Assembly: GCA_021732365.1 (NCBI GenBank)
Contig: JAKFVD010000018.1
Location: 1 to 64,000 of the forward strand
Length of the DNA: 64,000 nt
Direction: 5' to 3'
Source: Methylotenera sp.
GTDB lineage: Bacteria; Pseudomonadota; Gammaproteobacteria; Burkholderiales; Methylophilaceae
Part shown: in pieces, positions 25,865-35,939 of the stretch
Position numbering within the stretch: the stretch's first letter is position 1
Layout of the letters: each line of letters starts with the position of its first letter
Position numbers and translations under genes: made by a program
Notes under the pieces: model-generated
What the model was told of the DNA's origin: nothing
The model's database searches: none
Seen by the model: the letters and a program-made list of their open reading frames with translations, nothing else

Positions 25865-28063
25865 TTACTTATTACGCGCTGGCCTTGCCGCATTTTTCAT
25901 ATTGTTAAACGATTTAGGCAAGCCACCATATTTCTTAGCAGGCAAAGGCTGTTTCGATTTAAACGTACTGCCATCGGATTGGCGAATAGCGCCCATCACT
26001 GCAGGTTGGAACGCGGGCACTAAATGCTTTTTGCTATTGCCGATCAAATCCTCGCGTCCCATTTTTTTCAACGCTTCACGCAACATCGGCCAGTTGGCAG
26101 GGTCGTGATAGCGAATAAACGCTTTATGTAATTTACGTTGCAAACCATTTTTTGGAATCGGCACATCATCAGAATCAGCCGTTACTTTGCGCAGCGGATT
26201 TTTGCCACTATGGTACATAGCAGTCGCCATTGCCATTGGCGTAGGCGTAAAGTTTTGCACTTGGTCTAGCCTAAACTCGTATTTTTTAAGCCATAACGCC
26301 AAGTTAAGCATATCTTCATCCGTTGTGCCTGGATGCGCCGCAATAAAGTAAGGAATCAGGTATTGTTTTTTGCCTGCTTCCGCACTGAACTTCTCAAACA
26401 TGGCTTTAAATTCATCGTAAGCGCCCATGCCTGGCTTCATCATCTTGCTTAACACGTTTACTTCACTGTGCTCTGGCGCGATTTTTAAATAACCGCCAAC
26501 GTGATGCTGCACCAGCTCTTTGACGTATTCTGGCGACTTAACTGCCAAATCATAGCGCAAACCACTGCTGACCAATATCTTTTTAACACCTTTAATGGCA
26601 CGCGCTTTGCGGTATAGCTGAATCAGCGCGCTATGGTCTGTATTCAAGTTTTCACAAATGCCTGGATAAACGCATGATAGTTTTCGGCACGATTGCTCAA
26701 TCTTTTCAGACTTGCAGGCGATGCGGTACATATTGGCAGTCGGCCCGCCAAGGTCAGAAATCACGCCTGTAAAGCCGTCCACTTTATCGCGAATCTCTTC
26801 AACTTCTTTCAGAATCGATTCTTCACTGCGGCTTTGAATAATGCGGCCTTCATGTTCGGTAATTGAACAGAAAGTACAGCCACCAAAACAGCCGCGCATG
26901 ATATTGACTGAGAAACGAATCATTTCCCACGCAGGGATTTTGGCATTTTTATAGATGGGATGCGGCGCGCGCGCATACGGCATATCGTACACGTAATCCA
27001 TTTCCTTGGTGGTCAGTGGAATCGGCGGCGGATTCAGCCACACTTCCCTGTCCCCATGTTTTTGCACCAGTGCGCGCGCATTGCCCGGGTTGGCTTCTAA
27101 GTGCAACACGCGTGAGGCATGCGCATACAAAATCGGGTCTTTCGATACCGCTTCATAATCAGGCAAACGCACGACTTGCTTGCTTCTATCGGCTTTTGGT
27201 TTACGCACAACAGTGATGATATTAGTGCCTGTTGGCAATACTGGTTTTGCGCTACTCTCTTCTGTTGCGCAACTGGCGTCCGCTTTGCCCATCTTCATTT
27301 CATATGGGTCAATCGGCTTATCTATCGTGCCAGGGCGGTCTAGCTTGGTACTTTCAATTTCATCCCAACCTTCTGGAATTTGCTTACGCAAAAAAGCCGT
27401 ACCGCGAATATCTTGGATATCCGCGACTTTTTCGCCTTTTGCGATGCGATGCGTCAACTCAACCAGTGCGCGTTCGGCGTTACCATAAAGCAAAATATCC
27501 GCTTTAGAATCCACCAGAATACTGCGGCGCACTTTGTCAGACCAGTAATCATAATGCGCAATGCGGCGCAAACTGGCCTCAATGCTGCCGACTACTAGCG
27601 GCACTTGGCTATACGCCTCGCGACAACGTTGTGAGTAAACCAAAACCGCCCTATCTGGCCGTTTATTGGGTGCAGCATCTGGCGTGTAAGCATCGTCTGA
27701 GCGAATTTTTTTATCCGCTGTGTAGCGATTGACCATGCTATCCATATTGCCGGCGGTAATGCCGAAATATAGATTAGGCTTGCCTAAAGCTTTAAATGCT
27801 TTGGCGTCCGTCCAATCGGGCTGCGCGATAATCCCCACGCGAAAGCCCTGCGCCTCAAGCAAACGGCCAACTAAAGCCATGCCGAAACTGGGGTGGTCGA
27901 TGTAAGCATCGCCTGTCACCAAAATAATATCGCAGCTATCCCAACCCAAATCATCCATTTCGACGCGCGTCATCGGCAACATTTTGGCCGTGCCAAAGCG
28001 CTTCGCCCAATAGGGGCGGTAGGTGTGAATCGGTTTGGCTAAATTATTGGTGTAAATTTCCAT
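25865..28063 (-). CDS. ygiQ: YgiQ family radical SAM protein
   Basis: A 732-residue radical-SAM enzyme of unknown substrate. It has the N-terminal UPF0313 domain (begins [22 protein letters not shown]). The iron-sulfur cluster motif CxxxCxxC is Cys392, Cys396 and Cys399 in [13 protein letters not shown]. The C-terminal extension is basic. Length and motifs match the YgiQ family closely. Intensely conserved but functionally unassigned. Confidence 0.93.
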   Translation of the reverse strand: MEIYTNNLAKPIHTYRPYWAKRFGTAKMLPMTRVEMDDLGWDSCDIILVTGDAYIDHPSFGMALVGRLLEAQGFRVGIIAQPDWTDAKAFKALGKPNLYFGITAGNMDSMVNRYTADKKIRSDDAYTPDAAPNKRPDRAVLVYSQRCREAYSQVPLVVGSIEASLRRIAHYDYWSDKVRRSILVDSKADILLYGNAERALVELTHRIAKGEKVADIQDIRGTAFLRKQIPEGWDEIESTKLDRPGTIDKPIDPYEMKMGKADASCATEESSAKPVLPTGTNIITVVRKPKADRSKQVVRLPDYEAVSKDPILYAHASRVLHLEANPGNARALVQKHGDREVWLNPPPIPLTTKEMDYVYDMPYARAPHPIYKNAKIPAWEMIRFSVNIMRGCFGGCTFCSITEHEGRIIQSRSEESILKEVEEIRDKVDGFTGVISDLGGPTANMYRIACKSEKIEQSCRKLSCVYPGICENLNTDHSALIQLYRKARAIKGVKKILVSSGLRYDLAVKSPEYVKELVQHHVGGYLKIAPEHSEVNVLSKMMKPGMGAYDEFKAMFEKFSAEAGKKQYLIPYFIAAHPGTTDEDMLNLALWLKKYEFRLDQVQNFTPTPMAMATAMYHSGKNPLRKVTADSDDVPIPKNGLQRKLHKAFIRYHDPANWPMLREALKKMGREDLIGNSKKHLVPAFQPAVMGAIRQSDGSTFKSKQPLPAKKYGGLPKSFNNMKNAARPARNK

Positions 28064-28216
28064 GCAGTACTTTGGTTAAATCAAACTAAATTAAGTTGCG
28101 CATTTTACGCTCTAATTGCTTGATTAAAAAGCTTATATTTGTAAGATTGATGTAATTTTTTAAATGGTTGACTAAAGCATACCCTTACATCATGATAAAA
28201 CTATGGACATTAAAAA

Positions 28217-28966
28217 ATGAAAACAGTTTATTCAGTAACAGGCATGACCTGCGGCGGTTGTGTAAATCGCGTTAAAACCACTTTGGCGCCCTTGGCAGAA
28301 TCGGTTGAAATCACGCTTGATCCGCCACAGGCTGTGTTAAAAAGCCTTAAGGTAGATTTACCCGCACTAAATGCGGCTTTGGCAAAAGTCGGCCATTATG
28401 AGTTGCATACTATTGTTGAGTCTCTTGCTGAGCCCATTGTTGAATCAGCAACCAATCTGACATCTGCACCTCAAATTGCCGCTGAAAAAATGAATTGGTT
28501 AAGCACTTACAAACCATTATTACTGGTTTTTTTCTACATTTTGTTAGTCGCCTTAGCGGTGGAATTTACCTATGGTGAATTTGTACTGCACCGTTTTATG
28601 CCCAATTTTATGGCTGGCTTCTTTCTAGTTTTTTCGTTTTTTAAATTACTCGATTTAGCTGGCTTTGCTAGCAGCTATGCCATGTACGATTTACTGGCTA
28701 AGCGTGTATATAACTATGGCTTTGTTTACCCTTTTATTGAGCTTGGTCTTGGTATTGCTTACCTAGTTAATTTCAAACCAATGGTAACCAATGCCATCAC
28801 TTTAGTTGTGATGCTGTTTTCTAGCATTGGCGTCATTTTGGCTGTGATGAATAAGCAACAAATTAAGTGCGCCTGTTTAGGTACAGGCTTTAATCTGCCC
28901 ATGACTACTGTCACCATTATTGAAGATTTATTAATGGTAGCGATGGCGGCTTGGATGTTACTTTAA
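28217..28966 (+). CDS. HMA domain - MauE/DoxX-like fusion membrane protein
   Basis: A 249-residue fusion. Residues 1-70 are a heavy-metal-associated domain with metal-binding GMTCGGC (Cys12 and Cys15). After a linker, residues ~95-249 form a four-helix MauE-like membrane domain (FVYPFIELGLGIAYL) with a CACLG cysteine pair near residue 218. MauE proteins support disulfide or quinone-linked redox maturation, for example of methylamine dehydrogenase. The HMA domain suggests copper or another thiophilic metal. The product is probably an inner-membrane redox or metal-handling protein; the exact role is unknown. Confidence 0.82.
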   Translation: MKTVYSVTGMTCGGCVNRVKTTLAPLAESVEITLDPPQAVLKSLKVDLPALNAALAKVGHYELHTIVESLAEPIVESATNLTSAPQIAAEKMNWLSTYKPLLLVFFYILLVALAVEFTYGEFVLHRFMPNFMAGFFLVFSFFKLLDLAGFASSYAMYDLLAKRVYNYGFVYPFIELGLGIAYLVNFKPMVTNAITLVVMLFSSIGVILAVMNKQQIKCACLGTGFNLPMTTVTIIEDLLMVAMAAWMLL

Positions 28967-28981
28967 GCAAGCTAGTTTAAT

Positions 28982-29671
28982 TTGAGCATAGGCTATTATC
29001 AATTAGAAACAGGCAGAGTGGCGGCAATTGAAAATGACTGCCCTTTTCCACCTTTAAGCCAAGCTTTAATAGAGCCTAATGGCTTAATCGCCATTGGTGG
29101 CGATTTAAACGCTGAGCGTTTACTCAACGCTTACAGTCAGGGCATATTCCCTTGGTTTAATGAAGGTGAGCCAGTTATGTGGTGGAGCCCGAATCCACGC
29201 ATGGTGCTATTCTCAAATGAACTAAAAATTTCCAACTCACTTAAAAAAACGCTTAAAAAATCCCTATTTGAAATACGCTTTAATACCTCTTTTCGCGATG
29301 TGATGACAGCCTGTAGTGAATCGAAACGTCTTGGTCAAGCAGGCACTTGGATTTCACCAGAAATGATTAACACCTATTGTGATTTACATCAATTAGGTCA
29401 TGCCATTTGCATGGAAAGCTGGCTAAATAACCAATTAGTTGGGGGCTGTTATGGCGTCATTATCAACAAAATGTTTTACGGCGAAAGTATGTTTCACACC
29501 CAAACCGACGCCTCAAAAGTAGCTTTTGCGAACTTAGTCAATCATTTGCAAAATCAAGGCATTGGCATGATTGATTGCCAAATGCATACACCGCTTTTGG
29601 CAAGCTTTGGCGGCCGCGAAATCGAACGTGAAGAATTCATGCAAAATTTGACCAAACTGGTAAACTTTTGA
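28982..29671 (+). CDS. aat: Leucyl/phenylalanyl-tRNA--protein transferase
   Basis: Transfers Leu or Phe from tRNA to N-terminal Arg/Lys of proteins, creating N-degrons for ClpAP. The 229-residue protein has the family motifs FPPLSQALIEPNGLIAIGGDL, YSQGIFPWFNEGEPVMWWSPNPRMV and FYGESMFH. The start is TTG 28982 (MSIGYYQL). It is followed by bpt after one base, the usual betaproteobacterial pair. Confidence 0.94.
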   Translation: MSIGYYQLETGRVAAIENDCPFPPLSQALIEPNGLIAIGGDLNAERLLNAYSQGIFPWFNEGEPVMWWSPNPRMVLFSNELKISNSLKKTLKKSLFEIRFNTSFRDVMTACSESKRLGQAGTWISPEMINTYCDLHQLGHAICMESWLNNQLVGGCYGVIINKMFYGESMFHTQTDASKVAFANLVNHLQNQGIGMIDCQMHTPLLASFGGREIEREEFMQNLTKLVNF

Positions 29672-29672
29672 C

Positions 29673-30407
29673 ATGAGCTTACCGAATGAAAAGCCGCTGC
29701 ACAAATTACAATTTTATGTGACCACACCATATAAATGTGGCTACCTACCTAATAAATTAGCGCAAAGCTTAATTGCATCGCCGCAGCATTTAATTGATGC
29801 CAATATTTACAATGGGCTGATTACTCAAGGCTTTAGACGTAGCGGAAAATTTGCCTACAGACCGCATTGCGAAAACTGCCGTGCCTGCATTGCCGTGAGA
29901 TTAGTATTAAGCGAATTTACACCAACCCGCAGCCAAAAACGCGCCTATAAGCAACATAGCGATTTAACCGCGCAAATTTTACCGCTGCACTTTAATCAGC
30001 AACATTATGCGCTTTACGAAAGCTATCAATCGCTGCGCCATCAAGATGAAACCGCCAGCGAAACAAGTACAGCACCAAAAGACGATGCTGAGCAGTACCG
30101 CCAATTTTTGTGCCAAAGCAACGTAGAATCTTTAATCATTGAATTTAAAGACGCCAACAACCAAGTCAAAATTGTCAGCGTAGTAGATATTGTGAACGAT
30201 GGGGTTTCTGCCGTTTACACCTTTTATAATGCGCTTGAGCCAAAAGCAAGCTATGGAACGTACTCAATTATGTGGCTAGCTGAATGGACAAAAAGCTTGG
30301 ACTTACCGTATTTGTATTTGGGCTACTGGATAAAAGATAGTCAAAAAATGGCTTATAAACAACAATTTAAACCACAACAAAAGTTGATTGATGGTGAGTG
30401 GATTTAA
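29673..30407 (+). CDS. bpt: Aspartate/glutamate leucyltransferase
   Basis: Bacterial ATE1-like enzyme that adds Leu to N-terminal Asp or Glu. The 244-residue protein has the N-terminal YKCGYLPNK cysteine motif, the GFRRSGKFAYRPHC...C core and LYLGYWIKDSQKMAYK near the C-terminus, all diagnostic for Bpt. It works with Aat in the bacterial N-end rule pathway. Confidence 0.94.
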   Translation: MSLPNEKPLHKLQFYVTTPYKCGYLPNKLAQSLIASPQHLIDANIYNGLITQGFRRSGKFAYRPHCENCRACIAVRLVLSEFTPTRSQKRAYKQHSDLTAQILPLHFNQQHYALYESYQSLRHQDETASETSTAPKDDAEQYRQFLCQSNVESLIIEFKDANNQVKIVSVVDIVNDGVSAVYTFYNALEPKASYGTYSIMWLAEWTKSLDLPYLYLGYWIKDSQKMAYKQQFKPQQKLIDGEWI

Positions 30408-30443
30408 TTAGCCTACTCAAACTATTTTCACAGTATCAATAAG

Positions 30444-31334
30444 TTAGGTAGTGCAGATATCAATAAATGACTTGTTAGCAATATTGACAGTTAAACCAAC
30501 TAACTGTGGTTCGCGCCCCAGTAAAAATGAAAGCTTATTTATTGCAGGTACGTTATAGCCTTGCATCAACTCAAAGTGACCAAACGATAATGGTGTCAAA
30601 GCATACATGTCAAAAACATGGCTCGCTAAGCGAACTAATGACTTAGGCACATTTATCTGAATCGCTCTGTCTTTACCCATTCTTAAGCGAAGTAATTGCA
30701 AATAGTTAGGAATGCTCATTGTTTCAACACCACCTAATTCAATAATATTTGGTGTTTTTATTTTGTTCACCACTAAGTTTGCGACTGCATCTGCTAAATC
30801 AGTCACTTGTAATGGTGCAATTAATCCTTCACTTTGCATTACAAACTGTATAGGCCAGCAAGCCACGCGCCTGAACCATCTGGCGCCATAACCACCCTGC
30901 CCATCCAATAATGATGCGCGAACAATAACCACATTAGCATCATTACGGATAATAGATTGCTCACCTAAATATTTGCTAATTATGAAACCACTCTTAGCCT
31001 GTGCGCTTAAACCAATCGCAGAAATATGGACAAGTCTAATATCAAGCTTGGCACAGGCCTTTGCTAAAGCCGAAGGCGCTTTGGCATGTATGTCGTTATA
31101 ACTCTCGCCTTTTCTTTCACGCAAAATCCCTACTGCATTAATCACCACATCAAACTCATTCAAGAGTGGAATCCACTTATTAGCTTTACCCATGTTTTCC
31201 ATTCTTACTGTGATAACGCTTGATTTATTTATTAGGTTTCTGCCGCCCACAAATACTTCAGCACCCAATTTGTTTAAGCTATTAACGATATTGCTACCAA
31301 TAAAACCGTTACCGCCCAACACCAAAACTCGCAT
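30444..31334 (-). CDS. NAD(P)-binding Rossmann epimerase-like protein
   Basis: A 296-residue atypical short-chain dehydrogenase/NDUFA9-like protein with N-terminal GGNGFIGSNI (GxxGxxG, about 7-13), VVINAVGIL and VHISAIG. It is probably cytoplasmic or loosely attached to the membrane, and its substrate is unknown. It is transcribed divergently from the GbsR-type regulator gene and may be one of its targets. Confidence 0.8.
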   Translation of the reverse strand: MRVLVLGGNGFIGSNIVNSLNKLGAEVFVGGRNLINKSSVITVRMENMGKANKWIPLLNEFDVVINAVGILRERKGESYNDIHAKAPSALAKACAKLDIRLVHISAIGLSAQAKSGFIISKYLGEQSIIRNDANVVIVRASLLDGQGGYGARWFRRVACWPIQFVMQSEGLIAPLQVTDLADAVANLVVNKIKTPNIIELGGVETMSIPNYLQLLRLRMGKDRAIQINVPKSLVRLASHVFDMYALTPLSFGHFELMQGYNVPAINKLSFLLGREPQLVGLTVNIANKSFIDICTT

Positions 31335-31368
31335 CGCTTCCCCTGTTCAACCATCATTTAATTCTTTA

Positions 31369-31388
31369 ATTTCTGTATTGACAGAAAT
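31369..31388 (+). promoter_or_regulatory. Palindromic operator in the divergent promoter region
   Basis: ATTTCTGT-ATTG-ACAGAAAT, perfect 8-base arms. The right half covers the -35 element of the promoter that reads into the GbsR-type gene, an arrangement expected for autorepression. Confidence 0.6.
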
Positions 31389-31406
31389 ATACGATAAATG
31401 TGATAA
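31378..31406 (+). promoter_or_regulatory. Sigma70 promoter for the GbsR-type regulator
   Basis: A consensus TTGACA at 31378-31383, a 17-base spacer and TGATAA at 31401-31406, 31 bases before the ATG at 31438. The adjacent TAATT-rich sequence supports it. Confidence 0.65.
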
Positions 31407-31437
31407 TTGGTCAACTTAATTTTTAAAGGGCGTTAAA

Positions 31438-31983
31438 ATGCAAACTCTCACAGATGAGAAAATTCAACTAAGTGAACTAGGAAATCAATTTATATTGCAC
31501 TGGGGTGAGATGGGCACTCGCTGGGGCATTAATCGCACGGTTTCGCAGATCCATGCGTTTTTATACTTTATTGGCAAACCTGCAAACGCAGAACAAATTG
31601 CAGACACGTTGCAAGTTGCCCGATCCAATGTGAGTAATAGCTTAAAAGAGTTACAAAATTGGAATTTAATTAGAGTAACGCACATGATGGGCGATAGACG
31701 CGACTACTTTGAAACCTCCTTAGATATTTGGGAGCTTTTCAGAACTGTTATTACTGAACGCAAAGCGCGCGAATTTGATCCAACAGTCAAGTTTTTACAA
31801 CAATACCTAGAAAGTAATACATTTAACCAAAATGAGATAGCGGCGAGAAAACGCGTAGAAGAAATGCTAGCACTCATGCAAACCTTGTCTATTTGGGGTG
31901 ATGAAATGATAAAACTTAAGCCCGAAACATTAACCAAAATAATGAAATATGGCGCAAAGATAAAAACTTTACTGGGAAACTAA
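31438..31983 (+). CDS. GbsR/MarR-family transcriptional regulator
   Basis: A 181-residue winged-helix regulator. The DNA-binding domain is at about 20-105 (INRTVSQIHAFLYFIGKPANAEQIADTLQVARSNVSNSLKELQNW), with a wing DRRDYFE. A helical C-terminal dimerisation domain follows. The layout matches the GbsR subfamily. It probably binds the palindrome at 31369-31388 and is followed by the DCC-family gene after 9 bases. Confidence 0.87.
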   Translation: MQTLTDEKIQLSELGNQFILHWGEMGTRWGINRTVSQIHAFLYFIGKPANAEQIADTLQVARSNVSNSLKELQNWNLIRVTHMMGDRRDYFETSLDIWELFRTVITERKAREFDPTVKFLQQYLESNTFNQNEIAARKRVEEMLALMQTLSIWGDEMIKLKPETLTKIMKYGAKIKTLLGN

Positions 31984-31992
31984 CTTAATCAC

Positions 31993-32412
31993 ATGAAAGA
32001 TTATATGGAAATCCAATATCCACTCACCATTTACTATGATGCCTCTTGCCCTTTGTGTGCGGCCGAAATGCACACGATTAAAGAAACAGATTTTGAGAAT
32101 AAATTAGTTTTGGTTGATTGTTCTAACGACAGCTTTAACGAACCCGCATTCTGTCCCAGCACAAAATCAGAAATGATGAATCGCATTCACGCTGTTGATG
32201 CTGGAGGTCTTTGGCTGACTGGTGTGGATGTATTTGCTCTTGCGTATAAAGCTGGTGGCTTTAATAAACTAGGGCTATTTTGGGAAAGCAAAACGCTAAG
32301 ACCGCTTTTAACACGTGCTTACCCCCTAATTGCTGATAACCGTCACTGGCTGAGTAAAACACCGTTGCCATATTTTTTTAATAAGTTATTAAGAATGTGC
32401 GCACCTAGCTAA
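31993..32412 (+). CDS. DCC-family (DUF393) thiol-disulfide protein
   Basis: A 139-residue thioredoxin-fold-like protein carrying the DCC motif YYDASCPLCAAEM (Asp16, Cys19, Cys22) near its start. Family members are predicted thiol-disulfide oxidoreductases of unknown partner. It is probably translated from the GbsR transcript. ATG 32005 (MEIQYP) is an alternative start. Confidence 0.85.
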   Translation: MKDYMEIQYPLTIYYDASCPLCAAEMHTIKETDFENKLVLVDCSNDSFNEPAFCPSTKSEMMNRIHAVDAGGLWLTGVDVFALAYKAGGFNKLGLFWESKTLRPLLTRAYPLIADNRHWLSKTPLPYFFNKLLRMCAPS

Positions 32413-32432
32413 GCCAACTTAAAGGGATTTAA

Positions 32433-32455
32433 TGGCAAAAATGCTATAATTGCCA
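32433..32455 (+). promoter_or_regulatory. Extended -10 promoter of tyrA inside a dyad
   Basis: TGCTATAAT (32442-32450) is an extended -10 element with a perfect TATAAT. It is bracketed by TGGCAA (32433-32438) and TTGCCA (32450-32455), a 6-11-6 dyad that could be a repressor or LysR-type site. No good -35 is seen. It lies about 77 bases before tyrA. Confidence 0.55.
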
Positions 32456-32526
32456 CTTTGATTTTCGGCACTTTTCTTTAAGAATTTTTATTCTCAAGTA
32501 ACGGCTGTCTTTAGAAAACTATAACT

Positions 32527-33393
32527 TTGAAAAAACTCGTTATCTTTGGTGTAGGCCTTATTGGCGGCTCTGTTGCATTGGCTTTAAAAAAAGCGGGTTT
32601 GGCTACGCATATTGTTGGCGTTGGTCGCACCGAAAAAAGCTTGAAAGAAGCACTAGATTTAGGGGTGATTGACAGCGCTGAGACTAATGTTAATGTGGCT
32701 ATTCGAGATGCTGATTTGATACTCATCGCCGCGCCAGTTGCGCAAACTACCGCTATATTACAAAGCATTAAACCGCATTTAAATAAGCAAACCGTGATTA
32801 CCGATGCAGGGAGTACCAAAGCAGATGTATTGGCGTGTGCTAAAACCGTTTTAGGTGCGCAATTTAATCAGTTTGTGGGTGGCCACCCTATTGCTGGCGC
32901 CGAAAAAAGTGGTGTTTCTGCCGCAAAGTCTGATTTATTTTTGGGTAAAAATGTGGTGTTAACACCCACGCCTGCAACTAACACTGATGCAGTGACTAGC
33001 GTTACAAAGTTTTGGCAGGCAACTGGCGCCAATGTTTCCGAAATGTCTGCCGAAATACATGATGGTATTTTCGCAGCAGTCAGCCATTTGCCGCACTTAT
33101 TGGCATTTGCTTTGGTAGATGACATTGCGTCCCGCCCAAATGCTGCGCAATTATTCAGCTTTGCTGCCAGCGGTTTTAGAGATTTCACGCGAATTGCAGG
33201 CAGCCACCCAGAGATGTGGCGCGATATTAGCTTAGCCAACAAAGCGGCTTTATTGAGCGAATTAACCGCTTACCAACTTGAGTTAAGTCAATTAAAACAG
33301 CTGCTTGAGCATGAAGATGGCGCTGGACTGCAAGCTTTATTTGAACGCGCCAGTGTGGCGCGCAATAATTGGGCGAATAGCAAAGTAAAGTAA
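32527..33393 (+). CDS. tyrA: Prephenate dehydrogenase
   Basis: Oxidative decarboxylation of prephenate (or of arogenate) on the tyrosine pathway. The 288-residue protein has an N-terminal NAD(P) Rossmann motif [17 protein letters not shown], then [22 protein letters not shown] and [19 protein letters not shown]. These are the TyrA hallmarks, without a chorismate mutase or ACT domain. The start is TTG 32527. It is followed by aroA after 17 bases. Confidence 0.93.
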   Translation: MKKLVIFGVGLIGGSVALALKKAGLATHIVGVGRTEKSLKEALDLGVIDSAETNVNVAIRDADLILIAAPVAQTTAILQSIKPHLNKQTVITDAGSTKADVLACAKTVLGAQFNQFVGGHPIAGAEKSGVSAAKSDLFLGKNVVLTPTPATNTDAVTSVTKFWQATGANVSEMSAEIHDGIFAAVSHLPHLLAFALVDDIASRPNAAQLFSFAASGFRDFTRIAGSHPEMWRDISLANKAALLSELTAYQLELSQLKQLLEHEDGAGLQALFERASVARNNWANSKVK

Positions 33394-33410
33394 AATACAG
33401 AAAACCGTCA

Positions 33411-34709
33411 ATGGAACAACTACACTTACCCGCTGCCAGCCAAGCGCAAGGCAATATCACTTTACCAGGCTCTAAAAGTATTTCAAATCGCACTTTATTG
33501 CTGGCGGCATTGGCTGATGGTATTACCGAAATTCATGATTTATTAGACTCTGACGATACCAGCCGCATGCTGGAATCTTTGGCAATATTAGGCGTTAATT
33601 GCGAAAATATTGGCAAAAATACGTGGCGCGTTACTGGCTGTAATGGCAATTTTCCTAATAAAAAAGCGGCGTTATTTTTGGGTAATGCGGGTACTGCTTT
33701 TAGGCCTTTGACTGCCGCATTGGCTTTTTCAGGTGGTCACTACCAACTAAGCGGTGTGGCGCGCATGCATGAAAGACCGATTGGCGATTTGGTGGATGCA
33801 CTGCGTCAAGCAGGCGCACATATTGAATATGCCGCCAATGATGGTTTTCCGCCTCTCAATATTTCATCTGCTAAATTAGATTTAAGCAAACCGCTTCAAA
33901 TTCGTGGTGATGTTTCTAGCCAGTTTTTAACGGCATTATTGATGGCTTTGCCTTTAAGTGGCCAAGAGGCAAAAATTGAAGTCATTGGCGAGTTAATCTC
34001 AAAGCCTTATATTGAAATCACGCTTAACTTAATGGCCAAATTTGGCGTAAAAGTTAACCGAAATAAATGGTTAAGTTTTAGTATTCCTGCCAACAGTAAG
34101 TACCAATCGCCCAAGTCGATTTATGTAGAAGGCGATGCTTCTAGCGCTTCTTATTTTTTGGCGGCTGGCGCAATTGCTGGTGATGTACAGGTAAAAGGGT
34201 TGAGCAAAAATAGCATTCAGGGGGATGTGCGTTTTGCAGAGGCGATTGAACTAATGGGCGGCAAAATTAGCTTTGGCGAAAATCATATTCAATCGCAGAA
34301 GGCTCATCAAATTAAAGCCATTGATTTGGATTGTAACCATATTCCCGATGCCGCGATGACATTGGCGATTATGGCTTTGTTTGCCCAAGGTAATTCAGAC
34401 CAAGAGCGCACAACTACGCTTAGAAACATTGCCAGTTGGCGCGTTAAAGAAACAGACCGCTTGACTGCAATGGCAACCGAATTGCGCAAAGTGGGTGCTA
34501 CCGTTGTTGAGGGTGCAGATTATTTAACGATTACACCACCAGCACAGTTAACGCCAAATGCCGTGATTGACACATACGACGATCACCGCATGGCGATGTG
34601 CTTTTCATTAGTTAGTTTGGGCGGCGTGCCGATTACCATTAACGACCCTAAATGTGTGAATAAAACATTTCCTAATTATTTTGATGAGTTTAAAAAGCTG
34701 GTTAGCTAA
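33411..34709 (+). CDS. aroA: 5-enolpyruvylshikimate-3-phosphate synthase
   Basis: Sixth step of the shikimate pathway, joining PEP and shikimate-3-phosphate. The 432-residue length is normal. The motifs [37 protein letters not shown], and [15 protein letters not shown] are present. The LGNAGTA stretch with Gly-Ala and no substitution is typical of class I enzymes. It is the second gene of the tyrA-aroA unit. Confidence 0.95.
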   Translation: MEQLHLPAASQAQGNITLPGSKSISNRTLLLAALADGITEIHDLLDSDDTSRMLESLAILGVNCENIGKNTWRVTGCNGNFPNKKAALFLGNAGTAFRPLTAALAFSGGHYQLSGVARMHERPIGDLVDALRQAGAHIEYAANDGFPPLNISSAKLDLSKPLQIRGDVSSQFLTALLMALPLSGQEAKIEVIGELISKPYIEITLNLMAKFGVKVNRNKWLSFSIPANSKYQSPKSIYVEGDASSASYFLAAGAIAGDVQVKGLSKNSIQGDVRFAEAIELMGGKISFGENHIQSQKAHQIKAIDLDCNHIPDAAMTLAIMALFAQGNSDQERTTTLRNIASWRVKETDRLTAMATELRKVGATVVEGADYLTITPPAQLTPNAVIDTYDDHRMAMCFSLVSLGGVPITINDPKCVNKTFPNYFDEFKKLVS

Positions 34710-34731
34710 TTAGTACTGATAGTTCTAATAA

Positions 34732-34956
34732 TTAATGCAAATGCAACCAGCCAAGGTTAACTGCTTTGGCATACTTTTCTGGGTTATTTTGCTCAAAGTT
34801 TTTCCACGCTTTTTCGTGAAAATAAAATACAACGGTATTGCAAGCTGGCTCAATTACAGCCAACAAGCCGCCTACCAAAGCGCTGCCCGTTAACAAATAA
34901 CCCACCGTAAAAGCAACGCTAAAGTGTAAAATTGCAAATGAAATTGTTTTAGCCAT
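34732..34956 (-). CDS. DUF2061 small membrane protein
   Basis: A 74-residue protein with two hydrophobic segments (KTISFAILHFSVAFTVGYLLTG and ALVGGLLAVIEPACNTVVFYFHE) and the FHEKAW motif of DUF2061. Function is unknown. It is encoded on the opposite strand and interrupts the aroA-cmk pair. Confidence 0.85.
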   Translation of the reverse strand: MAKTISFAILHFSVAFTVGYLLTGSALVGGLLAVIEPACNTVVFYFHEKAWKNFEQNNPEKYAKAVNLGWLHLH

Positions 34957-35046
34957 TTTGGATTCCTTATGTTTATAGGGCTATTATTGGCCCATTAGTT
35001 TTTTTAATCCAATTCATTATTAAAATCCATTTGATAAGTTTTACTT

Positions 35047-35724
35047 ATGACCAACAACTCCTCACTTTCGGTTATCCCAGTTATTGCTATTGATGGCCCG
35101 TCTGCCAGCGGCAAGGGTACAGTTGCCCAGCTAGTGGCTGAAAAATTAAACTTTCACTATCTAGATTCTGGCGCTTTGTATCGAATCGTTGCATTTGCCG
35201 CTTATAAAAATAATATTCAATGGAATGCCGCAGATAAGCTTGGCGAATTGGCAAAAAGCTTGAAAATTCAGTTTAACCAAAATGAAATCTATTTAGATGG
35301 CGACCGCATTACAGAAGCCGTGAGAAGCGAAGAAATGAGCCGCGGCGCATCTGAGGTGGCAATTCATCAGCCTGTACGTAGCGCCTTACTGGATTTACAA
35401 CACTCTTTTCGCCAAGCGCCTGGCTTGGTGGGTGACGGCCGCGATATGGGTTCAGTCATTTTTAAAGATGCCATGCTTAAAATATTTTTAACCGCCAGCG
35501 TACAAATTCGGGCAGAGCGTCGTTATAAACAGCTCATGAATAAAGGCCTAAGCGCCAATTACGAGAAAATTTTAGCAGATTTGCAAAGTCGCGATGAGCG
35601 CGATAGCCAACGTAGCGCCGCACCGCTCATCCAAACCGCCGATGCGCTACTGCTAGAGACCTCTGAATGCAGTATTGAGCAAGCGGTGCAATTCGTTTTA
35701 AACGCTTATCAAAAACATCAGTAA
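35047..35724 (+). CDS. cmk: Cytidylate kinase
   Basis: Phosphorylates CMP and dCMP. The 225-residue protein has the P-loop DGPSASGKGTVAQLVAEKL, YLDSGALYR, GDGRDMGSVIF and RDERDSQRSAAPL motifs of the Cmk family. It precedes rpsA, as in most proteobacteria. Confidence 0.95.
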   Translation: MTNNSSLSVIPVIAIDGPSASGKGTVAQLVAEKLNFHYLDSGALYRIVAFAAYKNNIQWNAADKLGELAKSLKIQFNQNEIYLDGDRITEAVRSEEMSRGASEVAIHQPVRSALLDLQHSFRQAPGLVGDGRDMGSVIFKDAMLKIFLTASVQIRAERRYKQLMNKGLSANYEKILADLQSRDERDSQRSAAPLIQTADALLLETSECSIEQAVQFVLNAYQKHQ

Positions 35725-35939
35725 AAAGCCATGAAAAAATAGTATTAATTAAACGTAAAAATGCATTAAGTCATTGAACACAAGCTATTTTTTGTGTAAC
35801 ATGCACGATTCGTGTTAAGTTAAAAACAATATTATTGTTAGCTTAACGTTTAATAACTGCCCCACTGCTAGGTGGGAACGCTTAATTAGTTTTTTTATTC
35901 AAAATATTGGTTAAGTAATTTTTTAGGTATCTCAATTTA
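35725..35939 (+). promoter_or_regulatory. Structured rpsA leader
   Basis: The 215-base spacer is AT-rich and holds three hairpins: ACACAA/TTGTGT (35778-35799), AACAATA/TATTGTT (35825-35839) and CCCAC/GTGGG (35861-35876). Only a weak AGG lies about 14 bases before the rpsA ATG, with no proper Shine-Dalgarno. Structured SD-poor leaders are known for autoregulated rpsA in gammaproteobacteria; that it works so here is inference. Confidence 0.45.

Noticed and set aside
26900-27600. Several plus-strand frames opposite ygiQ
   Set aside because: Shadows of a full-length, motif-complete radical-SAM gene.
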